From contig JABMNO010000014.1 of the NCBI GenBank assembly GCA_013204555.1, forward strand, positions 1 through 64,000: 64,000 nucleotides of DNA, in the 5' to 3' direction. Below the pieces are notes generated by a model. That model saw nothing but the letters and a program-made list of their open reading frames with translations, made no database searches and had not been told where the DNA came from. The position numbers and the translations under genes were made by a program. The stretch is from Chloroflexota bacterium. Its GTDB lineage: Bacteria > Chloroflexota > Dehalococcoidia > Lucifugimonadales > Lucifugimonadaceae. Shown piece by piece: positions 24,726-33,868 of this stretch (position 1 is its first letter; each line of letters opens with the position of its first letter).

Positions 24726-25919
24726 ATGAGCAACAAAGAGTCCGATTCAACCTCGAACGACTCCCGCGCATGGCGCAGGGTGGTGGTGAAGGTCGGCACT
24801 AACCTGCTCACGGCTGGGACTGAACACTTATCTACGCGATTCATCGATGAGATCGTGCGGCAGGTTGCTGAGTTGAGGCAACGCGGCGTCGAGGTCGTAA
24901 TAACGACTTCTGGTGCGGTGGCCGCTGGCCGCGAACTGCTGAACGGGCAGGGGACTACGCTTCCGAAACGAGGAGTAGCCAACCGTCAGGTTCTTGCCGC
25001 GCTGGGTCAGGCATCCCTCATGAATCATTACGCCCGAAGCATGAGCGCGGCCGGGATTCTTGTTGGGCAGGCGCTGGTGTCGCGAGACGATCTCGAAAGC
25101 GGACACGGGTATCTCAACGCCCGCAACGCGCTTCTTGGCCTCATCAACAGCAACGCTGTTCCCGTCGTGAACGAGAATGACGTCGTTGCAGTGGAAGAGT
25201 TGGAAGGCGAGGTCTTCGGCGATAACGACAGACTCTCTGCCCGCATCGCCGATGTCGTCGATGCGGACACGCTGATAATCCTCAGCGACGTGGCAGGGTT
25301 ATTTGATCAAGACCCTCGTTCACACCCGGATGCCACGTTGATCCACGAAGTTGATGGAATTACCGATGAGATCAGAGCAATGTCTGGCGTAGCCGGATCT
25401 GATCGTGGACGTGGGGGCATGACAACAAAGGTTGAGGCCGCTGAAATAGCGACTCATATTGGTATCAACGTCATCATCGCCTCTGGCAATGATGAGAACG
25501 TCCTGCTACGACTTCAGGCGGGCGAGAGCATTGGCACATATTTCAAATCTCAATCCACTCACGTGGAAGGTCGCAAACGCCGAATGTTGGCGGCCTCTGG
25601 CCGGACAGGAGATCAGATAATCGTCAATGCCGGTGCAACTACGGCACTCGTAGATAAGGGCAGTAGCCTGCTTCCTCCCGGCATTGTGGATGTCCACGGC
25701 ACATTTGCGAGAGGTGCATTTGTTGAAATCGCAGACTCAGATGGCGACGTGATCGCAGCAGGGCGTTCGAACTACTCATCTGACGATATTCATGCCATCA
25801 AGGGCCTCCGATCCGCCGAGGCTCATGAGAAACTCGATAATGACTACGGAGATGAGGTCGTGCACCGGAATAATTTGGTGCTCATGCGTATGCAGACCAA
25901 TACGGTGAGGGACAACTAA
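24726..25919 (+). CDS. proB: Glutamate 5-kinase
   Basis: A 397-residue two-domain ProB. The amino-acid kinase domain shows VVVKVGTNLLT, VITTSGAVAAGRELL, PVVNENDVVAVEE, FGDNDRLSARIAD and GRGGMTTKVEAA. A C-terminal PUA domain covers about 290-375 (LLPPGIVDVHGTFARGAFVEI). It phosphorylates glutamate, the first and proline-inhibited step of proline synthesis. The start at 24726 is favoured over 24678 because a -10 box lies between the alternatives and mfd. Its stop codon overlaps the proA start (TAATG). Confidence 0.95.
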   Translation: MSNKESDSTSNDSRAWRRVVVKVGTNLLTAGTEHLSTRFIDEIVRQVAELRQRGVEVVITTSGAVAAGRELLNGQGTTLPKRGVANRQVLAALGQASLMNHYARSMSAAGILVGQALVSRDDLESGHGYLNARNALLGLINSNAVPVVNENDVVAVEELEGEVFGDNDRLSARIADVVDADTLIILSDVAGLFDQDPRSHPDATLIHEVDGITDEIRAMSGVAGSDRGRGGMTTKVEAAEIATHIGINVIIASGNDENVLLRLQAGESIGTYFKSQSTHVEGRKRRMLAASGRTGDQIIVNAGATTALVDKGSSLLPPGIVDVHGTFARGAFVEIADSDGDVIAAGRSNYSSDDIHAIKGLRSAEAHEKLDNDYGDEVVHRNNLVLMRMQTNTVRDN

Positions 25920-27208
25920 TGACAACAACCGGAATCAATCTGGTCTCCATGGGGCAACGAGCCCGTGAAGTGTCGCGCCTGTTGGTGAAAGTTCCAGCGC
26001 AGTCCCGAATCGCTGCGCTGCGTGCAATCGCGGAATCACTGCGCTCGAACGCAGATGAAGTGTTGCAAGCGAACGCCGCTGATATGGAGGCCGCAGAGGC
26101 CTCTGGCATGACACCAAACCTCCAGGACCGGCTTCTGCTGACTCCAGATCGGCTCGAAGCTCTTGCTCAAAGCGTTATAGACATCGCGTCCATGCCGGAT
26201 CCAGTTGGCGAGGTCGTGGACTCCACAGTTCGAGCCGATGGGCTTCGGATTGAGCGGAGGCGAATTCCACTCGGGGTAATTGGCCTTATTTATGAGAGTC
26301 GCCCAAACGTGACGGTGGATATGTCGGCGCTCTGCCTGATGTCCGGTAATGTGGCGATTCTGCGGGGTGGAAGTGAATCCTTCAGGTCCAACAAAGCGAT
26401 GGCAACTCTTGTACGCAGCGCTATTGAGTCAGAAGGTGTTCCTGCCGACGCGATCCAGTTCATCGATGACACAGATCGCTCCTATGTTTCGGAAATGCTG
26501 ACCCTGAAAAAGTACATCGATCTGCTGATCCCACGCGGCGGCGCTGCTCTGGTTAACATGGTGGCAGAGAAAGCAACGATGCCCGCTATCACTGGCGGCA
26601 TTGGCATTTGCCACACTTACGTGGATGACGCCGCTGACCTTGAGAAGGCGATTGCGATAGTTCATAACGCCAAGACCCAGCGACCCAGCGTATGCAATGC
26701 TCTCGACACTGTGCTCGTTCACGCCAATGTGGCCGAGGAGTTTCTCCCTTCTATGGCGACCAGCCTGTGGGCCGATGAAGTGGAGCTCCGCGGCGATTCA
26801 AGGACGGTAACTGTCCTGGAACCAGCTGCCAGGTCATCCAAAGCCTCACGACTGCTCAAACGAGCAGGAAAAGACGATTACGATACTGAATTTCTCGGCA
26901 TGATCGCTGCTGTTCGTGTTGTTGACGACTTCGACGAGGCGCTAACTCATATTGCTGAGCATGGGTCTCACCACTCTGAGGCGATAGTCAGTGAGAACGC
27001 CGAAAGAGTCGAAAGATTCTTGAATGAGGTTGACGCGGCCGCCGTGTTCGCGAATTCCTCTACCCGGTTCAATGATGGCGGCGAATTTGGGCTTGGCGCG
27101 GAAGTGGCCATATCAACGAACAAGCTGCACGCCTACGGGCCCATGGGCGTAAAAGAGATCATGAGTTCCAAGTGGGTAGTTATTGGCGACGGTAACGTTA
27201 GAGGCTAG
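25919..27208 (+). CDS. proA: Glutamate-5-semialdehyde dehydrogenase
   Basis: A 429-residue ProA of the aldehyde dehydrogenase superfamily. The catalytic Cys lies in RPSVCNALDTVLVH. Other family marks are GVIGLIYESRPNVTVD, the LILRGGSE-like loop (AILRGGSESFRSN), YIDLLIPRGG and NASTRF-like NSSTRFNDGGEFGLG near the C terminus. It reduces gamma-glutamyl phosphate with NADPH, after proB in the same operon. Start overlaps the proB stop by one base. Confidence 0.95.
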   Translation: MTTTGINLVSMGQRAREVSRLLVKVPAQSRIAALRAIAESLRSNADEVLQANAADMEAAEASGMTPNLQDRLLLTPDRLEALAQSVIDIASMPDPVGEVVDSTVRADGLRIERRRIPLGVIGLIYESRPNVTVDMSALCLMSGNVAILRGGSESFRSNKAMATLVRSAIESEGVPADAIQFIDDTDRSYVSEMLTLKKYIDLLIPRGGAALVNMVAEKATMPAITGGIGICHTYVDDAADLEKAIAIVHNAKTQRPSVCNALDTVLVHANVAEEFLPSMATSLWADEVELRGDSRTVTVLEPAARSSKASRLLKRAGKDDYDTEFLGMIAAVRVVDDFDEALTHIAEHGSHHSEAIVSENAERVERFLNEVDAAAVFANSSTRFNDGGEFGLGAEVAISTNKLHAYGPMGVKEIMSSKWVVIGDGNVRG

Positions 27209-27237
27209 AGTGGCGGGTCCGTATTGCGAGGGAATAA

Positions 27238-27558
27238 TTGCCGAACTTCTTCTTCGAGCGCGAGGCGCGTACAGCCTCATCTGAGTGCTACACAATCATG
27301 GAGACTGGCGAGCCGGTGGGACGTCTTGATCTCCATTTCACGCGCACAATGGTCCATGGGACTCTGGTGGTCGCTGAAAGCCTGACTCAGGAGTCGATCC
27401 AGGAACTGGTCGAGATCATCGATGAGGATATTGTTGACGCAGTCGGGATTGATCGGGAAGAACTTGTGGTCCATGTTCACCAGGGCCGAGACCTGGGCGT
27501 GTACAGCAACCAGGAATTTGGCGCAGCCGAAAACGGGCACCCACCGGCCGGCGCATGA
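27238..27558 (+). CDS. Small acidic protein of unknown function
   Basis: A 106-residue protein I do not recognise. It starts with TTG preceded by GAGGGAA, 29 nt after proA, and its end overlaps the next start by 4 nt, which argues that it is translated. The sequence is acidic in the middle (ELVEIIDEDIVDAVGID) with short strands before and after (GRLDLHFTRTMVHGTLVVAE, LVVHVHQGRDLGVYS). No signal peptide or membrane segment. The disordered end is GHPPAGA. It may assist the amidohydrolase it is coupled to. Confidence 0.6.
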   Translation: MPNFFFEREARTASSECYTIMETGEPVGRLDLHFTRTMVHGTLVVAESLTQESIQELVEIIDEDIVDAVGIDREELVVHVHQGRDLGVYSNQEFGAAENGHPPAGA

Positions 27559-28409
27559 GTGGTAACAGTGGCGGGCCGATCATTGACTCGCACACACACA
27601 TCCTCCCGGATTCGTTCCGCCGGGACAGGGACACCTACGCACGGCGTGATCGCACATTCTCCAAACTGTTCGCATCACCTAAAGCGAAAATCGCAACGGG
27701 TGATGAGCTAATTGAGTCAATGGATGGCGCGGGAGTCGATCGTTGCGTGACATTGGGATATGGCTGGACTGACCTCTCCGTTGCCGGTGAAAGCAACGAT
27801 TACCTGTTGGAGCAGGCCGAGGAGCATCCAAACCGCTTCATTCCATTCTGCTCGGTAAATCCAACGTGGGGCGACGACGCGTTGAATGAGATTCGCCGCT
27901 GTGCAGGGCGCGGGGCGAGGGGGGTCGGTGAGTTGCACCCGGATTCGCAGGGATACCAGCTATCGAACGCAGAACTGCTTGCTCCAATGATGGCGTTGGC
28001 ACGCGAGCTTGATCTTGTGGTGCTGACACACTCGTCTGAGCCGGTAGGGCATCAATACCCCGGAAAAGGCTCGGCCACGCCATCGGAACTCGAAGCATTC
28101 CTGGTGGCGTTCCCTGAGAACAAGATCGTGTTCGCTCACTTCGGTGGAGGATTACCGTTCTACGCGTTGATGCCAGAAGTGAAGGACGCCCTGAAGAACT
28201 GCTACTTCGACACAGCCGCGGCACCGTATCTTTATGACCCTGAGATCTACACAAAATTGATAGATCTCATAGGACCAAGACTGATCTTCGGCAGTGATTT
28301 CCCGTTGATTGCGCAAAAAAGGGCGTTGGAGCACCTTCGCGCTGAGGCGGGCACCGGAATAGAAATGGCAGCGAGCATGTCCAGGGGCGCGACTCAACTG
28401 TTCACCTGA
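27555..28409 (+). CDS. Amidohydrolase-family metal-dependent hydrolase
   Basis: A 284-residue amidohydrolase-2-type TIM barrel. The N-terminal metal motif is DSHTH (HxH), followed by GVGELHPD, VVLTHSSEP, a strand-4 His in VFAHFGGGLPFY and the final metal Asp in FGSDFPL. Members include decarboxylases and lactonases of carboxylic acids. The substrate is not evident. It is coupled to the small acidic protein upstream. Confidence 0.75.
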   Translation: MSGNSGGPIIDSHTHILPDSFRRDRDTYARRDRTFSKLFASPKAKIATGDELIESMDGAGVDRCVTLGYGWTDLSVAGESNDYLLEQAEEHPNRFIPFCSVNPTWGDDALNEIRRCAGRGARGVGELHPDSQGYQLSNAELLAPMMALARELDLVVLTHSSEPVGHQYPGKGSATPSELEAFLVAFPENKIVFAHFGGGLPFYALMPEVKDALKNCYFDTAAAPYLYDPEIYTKLIDLIGPRLIFGSDFPLIAQKRALEHLRAEAGTGIEMAASMSRGATQLFT

Positions 28410-28561
28410 GTTCGCAAGTTCTGTCGAGTACTCGAAACCCCCGCAGATAATCTCATCGCGCTCGATCCAGCAACTCGCAGATGGTGGTTGTAGTCGGCCC
28501 CTACCGAGCCTAAGATTCCAACTCGTGAGATCACCAATCTGTGAGTCATCGGGCAGGGCAA

Positions 28562-29275
28562 ATGAAACTCTTAGTGACGTCGGCGAATTCGAGGCTGGGT
28601 CAGATCGCCGGGAAAGCGCTGTCTGCGACTCATGATGTGACGCTGACTGACCTGCCTCAGTTCGCGGCGGCGGGCGATGGCGTTGTTGCAAATGACCTTA
28701 ATCATGATGAGGCGATGGATGACCTAGTGACGGGAATGGATGTCGTCATTTTCCCGGGAATAGAGAGCCATACGGGCGACGCCAGTTGGTTGATAGATCA
28801 CCACACCAGACGTTCGTACAACGTACTGCGAGCGTGTGTGGACGCTGGTGTGCCGCATGCTATTTACTTGAGCACTCTTCAGTTGCTCGATGATTACGAG
28901 GAACGCTTAACGGTGAGTGAACGGTGGCGTCCTCTGCCATCCACCGAAGACGAGATATTGGCTGTTCACCTTGGCGAATACGTGTTTCGTGAGTATGCGA
29001 GAGAGGAGCCGATCTCAACCACGATTCTCAGATTGGGCTTCCCAATAATCGATGGAGATCGCGCAGGCGCCGAATCAGTTGGATCGGCAGCAGTGGCTAC
29101 CGATGACGTTGGTCTGGCGATAAATGCCACGGTTGAGGCCGGGGGAGACGGCTATCGACTTCTCCACATTCAGTCTCCGGTGCCAAATGCTCGATACCTG
29201 TTAGGAAACGCAGAATTGGCCATCGGATTTCCTGAGCAAAAGGAATCACTGGCAGGGGAGGGAGCAGCGCGATGA
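28562..29275 (+). CDS. NAD(P)-binding Rossmann-fold protein, degenerate epimerase type
   Basis: About 237 residues, resembling extended short-chain dehydrogenase/epimerase proteins: MKLLVTSANSRLGQIAGKAL, the D60-like loop (VVANDLNHD), NVLRACVDAGVPHAIYLST and a later Arg-Leu-Gly-Phe segment. The usual GxxGxxG loop is reduced to SANSRLG and no YxxxK catalytic pair is obvious, so catalysis is doubtful. The ATG at 28562 precedes the family start; the frame is open to 28541. It overlaps the next, intact epimerase-like gene by 4 nt, which suggests a pair. Confidence 0.6.
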   Translation: MKLLVTSANSRLGQIAGKALSATHDVTLTDLPQFAAAGDGVVANDLNHDEAMDDLVTGMDVVIFPGIESHTGDASWLIDHHTRRSYNVLRACVDAGVPHAIYLSTLQLLDDYEERLTVSERWRPLPSTEDEILAVHLGEYVFREYAREEPISTTILRLGFPIIDGDRAGAESVGSAAVATDDVGLAINATVEAGGDGYRLLHIQSPVPNARYLLGNAELAIGFPEQKESLAGEGAAR

Positions 29276-30021
29276 AGATCCTCATCCTCGGCGGAAACGG
29301 AATGCTTGGGCCACCTGTGATCGACAATCTGTCAGGTCGGCATGAACTCCGTATTACCGACATCAATGAACTGGAAACCGAACATGATTACCGGCAGGTG
29401 GATGTTTCCAACCTTGAGCAGGTCGTAGATGCTGCAGAAGGCATGGACGCCATCGTCAATCTATCCGTGCTTCGACCGCACCGGCAGATCGCGTTCGACG
29501 TAAACACTCGCGGTAACTACAACATGGCGATAGCTGCCAAAACGCACGGTATTCGCCGGCTGATCAACACCGGACCGCATTTCCAACTTGCCGGGCGGAA
29601 CTATGAGGAGTTCAATTTTGAGTTGACCCCGGACATGCCACCGCAGCCAGGAACACGTCTCTATGCAATCACCAAGGCCCTTGGACAAGAGATCCTGAAG
29701 GTGTTCTCAGAGCATGAGGACATCTACGTGCAGACGTTGCTGTTCTACAACTTTTACGATGCGGAAACGTTGAGCGCCCCTAACGGCGGCCCCAGAATCG
29801 GCACAGACCTCACACCGTTCAGCGTCTCATGGACCGATGCGGCTCAGGCGATTCGCTGTGCTCTGGAACTGCCGTTTGCCAAACTTCCCAGTCGGTGTGA
29901 GACCTACTACATCTTCACCGACTTACCGCATCAGAAGTTCGACAATAGCAAGACTCGAGCGCAGCTAGGTTGGAGGCCGAGACACTTCCTTGAAGGCGTA
30001 TGGACCAAGCCGATCGCTTAG
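29272..30021 (+). CDS. NAD-dependent epimerase/dehydratase-family protein
   Basis: A 249-residue extended SDR protein. The cofactor loop is ILGGNGMLGPPV, Asp of DITDIN-type (ITDINEL) suggests NAD preference, and the catalytic pair is YAITKALG. The C-terminal substrate region is short (AQLGWRPRHFLEG). It probably acts on a nucleotide sugar or a similar hydroxyl substrate. It is translationally coupled to the degenerate paralogue upstream. Confidence 0.75.
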   Translation: MKILILGGNGMLGPPVIDNLSGRHELRITDINELETEHDYRQVDVSNLEQVVDAAEGMDAIVNLSVLRPHRQIAFDVNTRGNYNMAIAAKTHGIRRLINTGPHFQLAGRNYEEFNFELTPDMPPQPGTRLYAITKALGQEILKVFSEHEDIYVQTLLFYNFYDAETLSAPNGGPRIGTDLTPFSVSWTDAAQAIRCALELPFAKLPSRCETYYIFTDLPHQKFDNSKTRAQLGWRPRHFLEGVWTKPIA

Positions 30022-30067
30022 CCTCCGGCACATGCCTGATAACCAATGAAAAACGGAGCAAAAAACG

Positions 30068-31069
30068 TTGCAGTTAGTCTTCATCGCACTCGCCGGCGAT
30101 CATCTCATCAAAGTGCTCGAACTGGACAAAAATGGCGGTTTACACGATCGGCTCGAAGTGCCGTTGGGAGGTGGTCCGGGGCCGCTGGCGTTTTCGCCTG
30201 ATAGATCGGTCCTTCATGTTGGAATCAGATCAACCAATGAGATGGCCAGTTTCCGGGTGCACGACTCAGGCGAACTGACCGAAATCAGCCGCATTGATCT
30301 TGAGTCAGACCCATGTTTCATATCGACCGATAACTCAGGCAACTATCTGCTTTCCGCCTATTATGAGGCGGGCAGGGTGGCAGTTCATGCCATTGGGGCC
30401 AATGGCGGTGTTGAGTCGCCTGCGATCGAGTGGAGAGTCACCGCTCACCGAGCTCATTGTGTGCTCACAGACGCCACAAACGGCCATCTGTTCGTTCCAC
30501 ACGTGGACGATTCCAACGCCATCTTCCAGTTCAGATTCGACGCGTCGAATGGAACGTTAACGCCAAATTCACCACATGTGATGATCCCGCCTGAAGGAGA
30601 CGGTCCGCGTCACTATCGGTACCATCCGTCAGGGCGATACGTTTATTTCGATAATGAACAAGGAAGCAGCGTCACCGGGTACCACCTCGATTCTGAGAAT
30701 GGAACCCTAATGCCATTTCAGACCGTTTCGACGCTCCCCGCCGCGTTCACTGGCACAAATTCCTGCGCCCAGATTCACATGAGCGATGACGGTCGATTCT
30801 TGTACGCATCGAACCGTGGGCATAACTCGATCGCGATATTCGAAATCGATGGCGATACAGGTGAACTCACTTCACGGGGCCAGCAAACGGCACCATCAAC
30901 ACCAAGGGCGTTTGGCATCGATACCAATCAGGAGTTCATGCTTGTTGGCGGCCTGGACGATGGTGATCTGGCGACCTATACGCGTGACGGTGAATCAGGA
31001 TTACTAACCAGGATAGGCACACGAGCCATCGGCGATCAACCGATGTTTTTTCTCTTCAAGAATATCTAG
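30068..31069 (+). CDS. Lactonase-family seven-bladed beta-propeller (YbhE/Pgl-like)
   Basis: A 333-residue propeller of the 6-phosphogluconolactonase/carboxy-cis,cis-muconate cyclase family. Blade repeats are visible: GPGPLAFSPDRSVLHVGIR, CFISTDNSGNYLLSAYY, GPRHYRYHPSGRYVYFDNE, AQIHMSDDGRFLYASNRGHNSIAIF and PRAFGIDTNQEFMLVGG. The DGRFLYASNRG segment is the best family mark. It may hydrolyse a sugar lactone in the cytosol; substrates vary. TTG start with GGAG about 11 nt upstream. It overlaps the convergent receiver gene by 4 nt. Confidence 0.75.
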   Translation: MQLVFIALAGDHLIKVLELDKNGGLHDRLEVPLGGGPGPLAFSPDRSVLHVGIRSTNEMASFRVHDSGELTEISRIDLESDPCFISTDNSGNYLLSAYYEAGRVAVHAIGANGGVESPAIEWRVTAHRAHCVLTDATNGHLFVPHVDDSNAIFQFRFDASNGTLTPNSPHVMIPPEGDGPRHYRYHPSGRYVYFDNEQGSSVTGYHLDSENGTLMPFQTVSTLPAAFTGTNSCAQIHMSDDGRFLYASNRGHNSIAIFEIDGDTGELTSRGQQTAPSTPRAFGIDTNQEFMLVGGLDDGDLATYTRDGESGLLTRIGTRAIGDQPMFFLFKNI

Positions 31070-31482
31070 TGGATCAGCACTGGAGACGAATAGTTGGCGA
31101 TGACGGCTTTGAGCAGATCATCAAGCCGAAATGGCTTTGACAGTAGTTCATCGGCGCCAAGCCCGATCAGAGAGCGCGACACATCCGGGTCGTTGGAACC
31201 GCTAAATACGATGACCTTATTTGGTCTGGCGGATGCGGAAAATTTACTAAGTCTCCGAAGAACATGAAATCCATCGGCCTCCGGCATAAAAAGATCAAGC
31301 AGCAATACGCCTGGTCGGACAGACTGAATCAGTCTTAATCCAGACTCTCCATCGGAAGCCGTCATTACTTCGGTAACCCCCGCCATTTCCAGACAGGCCA
31401 CCGTTGCATCTCTAACGCCTTCATCATCATCAATGATCAAGACGCGCAAATCACGATTAGAATCGCCGTCAATACGTGCCAT
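31066..31482 (-). CDS. Single-domain response regulator
   Basis: A 138-residue stand-alone receiver (CheY-like) domain. The acidic pocket is IIDDDEG (Asp18-20), the phosphorylation site is Asp63 in LLLDLFMPEADG, the conserved Ser/Thr is in VFSGSND and the Lys is 116 in SKPF. It has no output domain, so it must relay or act by protein contact. It is divergent from the rhomboid gene and not adjacent to a kinase; the nearest one is at 35.4 kb. Confidence 0.8.
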   Translation of the reverse strand: MARIDGDSNRDLRVLIIDDDEGVRDATVACLEMAGVTEVMTASDGESGLRLIQSVRPGVLLLDLFMPEADGFHVLRRLSKFSASARPNKVIVFSGSNDPDVSRSLIGLGADELLSKPFRLDDLLKAVIANYSSPVLIH

Positions 31483-31645
31483 GTGAGCAATCCCTCCCCG
31501 GACGGTGCTCCCATATCACTAGCGCAGGTTCCAGCAGCAAGGCTGTTTCCCATAAATGATGTAAACACATCTGGGAAACATCGGGTACTGGTATTCCTGC
31601 CCATACGGGCTGGGCCACCTGACCTAGGGCGCACAGGGGGTTCCG

Positions 31646-31672
31646 CCACCCTGAGGGTTGAAGAGGGTTGAA
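31646..31672. promoter_or_regulatory. CCCTGAGGGTTGA repeat, possible operator
   Basis: In the divergent region between the receiver gene and the rhomboid gene, a CCCTGAGGG palindrome leads into GGGTTGA, which repeats 10 bp later and ends in AAC. The same half-sites occur in the tandem repeats at 44268-44308, before the MMPL gene. Shared spacing suggests a common regulator, which is inference. Confidence 0.35.
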
Positions 31673-31749
31673 CATATCTAAACAGTGTGGGCTGAAAATG
31701 CCTGTGCCTAATACACTCAGACAAATAAGTAAACGGGAAAGAAGCAGTT

Positions 31750-32535
31750 TTGTATCAACGGGTTCCAAGACCTCAAGATCAAGGGTCAGTTATAGATCGA
31801 ATTATCGCGTCACAAACACCGGCCACATTCGCTCTGATCGGGATTAATGTGGTTGTCTGGTTGTTACTAGAGGTCACGGGTGGCTCAGAAAACATTGAGA
31901 ACCTGTTGCGATTTGGAGCGAAATTCGGTCCCAAAATCGCAGAGGGTCAATACTGGCGATTATTCACGCCAATGTTCCTGCACATTGGCTTCCTGCACCT
32001 TCTCACCAACACGTTTGGGTTGCTTATATTTGGTCGGATAGTCGAACGCTACTTTGGCTCCATCAACTTCACGCTCATCTACCTCTTGGCCGGAGTGTTT
32101 GGAAACATTTTCAGTTATGCCATCTTGAGCGCGGGGGTGGGAGCAGGCGCTAGCGGCGCAGTATTTGGAATTGTCTCCGCATATGCAGCGTTTCTATACA
32201 AGAACCGGGTACTTGCGGGGCCAATGGCACGTTCAAGTTTGGGGGGATTGGCGCTAATAGTGGGAGCAAACCTACTGTTTGGGTTCGCTGTGGCAGGCAT
32301 CGATAATTGGGCACATATCGGTGGTCTGGTTTCAGGGTTTATTATCGCTTTCAGGCTGGTACCCACTGTGTCTTTTCAATCTCGGGAGATGCTTCCTGGA
32401 TTGTCAGGAGGTGTTGTGATGCCAATCCTTTCGCCTCCGCCTAAGACTGCGCGACTCGAAGTAATTCTGATTAGTCTCCTGACGATCGTAGTCACCATCT
32501 GGATCATCGGTAAGGCATACCCACTCGGCGCATGA
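31750..32535 (+). CDS. Rhomboid-family intramembrane serine protease
   Basis: A 261-residue polytopic protease. The catalytic Ser is in GASGAVFG and the catalytic His in NWAHIGGLVSGF. The HLLTN motif (FLHLLTNTFGLL) and YWRLFTPMFLH are also typical. About six or seven helices, with an extra C-terminal one after a short cytoplasmic loop. It cleaves transmembrane segments of membrane proteins. TTG start with GAAAGAAG upstream. The Fur-family gene begins 20 nt after its stop. Confidence 0.9.
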   Translation: MYQRVPRPQDQGSVIDRIIASQTPATFALIGINVVVWLLLEVTGGSENIENLLRFGAKFGPKIAEGQYWRLFTPMFLHIGFLHLLTNTFGLLIFGRIVERYFGSINFTLIYLLAGVFGNIFSYAILSAGVGAGASGAVFGIVSAYAAFLYKNRVLAGPMARSSLGGLALIVGANLLFGFAVAGIDNWAHIGGLVSGFIIAFRLVPTVSFQSREMLPGLSGGVVMPILSPPPKTARLEVILISLLTIVVTIWIIGKAYPLGA

Positions 32536-32555
32536 GTTGACCCGCGTCACTCCGA

Positions 32556-33047
32556 GTGAAACAATCACAGATATCGAGACAAGGTATCAAAACAGGCAGT
32601 CGATTCTTGGACTCACAAAACGGCAATGGGCGATCAGACCTGCTCCTGGCGATAGAAGATCAGGGGCACAGGTCGACTCATGCACGTCGACTGGTTGCAG
32701 AAGCGATTGAGGCTTCCGCTGAAAGCTTCACTGCCGAGGAGATCTGCGAGCAGCTTCCGTCCGTCGGGCGAGCTACTGTATACCGCACCCTAAAACTGTT
32801 TCTTTCAGCCGACGCGCTATGCAAAGTGGCGTTGCCAGATGGAGCGCCTCGCTATGCCGTGGACACCGGCGGGCGCCATCATCACCATTCGATCTGTACA
32901 AATTGTGGCGCCGTGAACGAGTTCCGCGCTTCCACGGTCGAAAGAGTTCTCAGAGCTTTGGATCGAGAGGTTGACGGTGAGATCACCGGACACCGGATGG
33001 AAATATTTGTTCGGTGCGATAAATGCCTGTCCGGAGCCGTTCAATGA
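32556..33047 (+). CDS. Fur-family metal regulator, Zur-like
   Basis: A 163-residue Fur-family repressor. The winged-helix recognition helix is VGRATVYRTLKLF (70-82). The metal region has HHHH (108-111), structural zinc CxxC at 114-117 (CTNC) and 154-157 (CDKC). The GTG start has a variable 30-residue extension before the family core, so a later start is possible. The two next genes are a zinc/manganese-type ABC transporter with a 4-nt overlap, which favours a zinc-sensing (Zur) or manganese-sensing role. Confidence 0.8.
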   Translation: MKQSQISRQGIKTGSRFLDSQNGNGRSDLLLAIEDQGHRSTHARRLVAEAIEASAESFTAEEICEQLPSVGRATVYRTLKLFLSADALCKVALPDGAPRYAVDTGGRHHHHSICTNCGAVNEFRASTVERVLRALDREVDGEITGHRMEIFVRCDKCLSGAVQ

Positions 33048-33859
33048 CAACCGAGCCAGAACCTGGAGCGCTGGTCACCTCCGACTCTGTCATCGAAAAC
33101 AGTGGTCCAAACATCGTCGAGTGCCACCGCTGTACCTACTCATATGGGTCCACCACCGCAGTTGAAGATTTAAGTTTTAACATCAAAGCATCCGATCTGA
33201 CCGTGATACTCGGTCCTAATGGGAGTGGCAAATCTACCTTGCTCAAATTGATGCTTGGCCTGCTCAAACCCAGTTCCGGATCAATGCGCCTGTTTGATAC
33301 CGACGCCCACAAATTTAAAGAGTGGGAAAAGGTCGCATACGTACCGCAGGTGGTAGAAGAAATGGGCGGTGGCTTCCCCGCAACCGTTGAAGAATTGGTC
33401 GCCCAGGGCGACTACTCCGGAGTGAGTCCTCTGGCGATTTTCCGGAGAACCCCACCGGACACCATTGATGCAGCGCTCGCTACGGCCAGCATCGAACATC
33501 TCAGGAAGCGCAGAGTCTCCGAGCTCTCCGTAGGACAGCAACAACGCGTACTTATCGCCCGCGCGCTTGTTCGGAAACCTGAATTGCTTGTGCTAGATGA
33601 GCCAGTGGCGGGAGTTGACGCGGGGGGGCAAGAAGAGTTTTATTCCCTCCTCCGCGGTCTTGTGGCAGACGGGACTTCAGTGACGCTCGTATCGCACGAT
33701 ATCGGTGTGGCCATGCGTGAGGCGACAGTGGTGGCCTGTATTAACAGGACACTTGTCTTCCATGGGCCTCCACATGACATCACGGGCAAAGAATTACATG
33801 ATCTCTACGGCCTGCCGATCGACATCTTGTTGCATGATGACGTGCATGAACACCGGTAG
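33044..33859 (+). CDS. znuC: Zinc/manganese ABC transporter ATP-binding protein
   Basis: A 271-residue ABC ATPase. Walker A is GPNGSGKST, the Q-loop lies in VPQ, the signature is LSVGQQQR, Walker B is LLVLDEP and the H-loop is VSHDIG. It belongs to the ABC3 (Znu/Mnt) type by its partner permease. The ATG at 33044 overlaps the Fur-family stop by 4 nt; a start at 33023 is also open. It energises metal uptake with the permease that follows. The metal (Zn or Mn) is not decided by sequence. Confidence 0.8.
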   Translation: MTTEPEPGALVTSDSVIENSGPNIVECHRCTYSYGSTTAVEDLSFNIKASDLTVILGPNGSGKSTLLKLMLGLLKPSSGSMRLFDTDAHKFKEWEKVAYVPQVVEEMGGGFPATVEELVAQGDYSGVSPLAIFRRTPPDTIDAALATASIEHLRKRRVSELSVGQQQRVLIARALVRKPELLVLDEPVAGVDAGGQEEFYSLLRGLVADGTSVTLVSHDIGVAMREATVVACINRTLVFHGPPHDITGKELHDLYGLPIDILLHDDVHEHR

Positions 33860-33868
33860 GTTCTGAAC

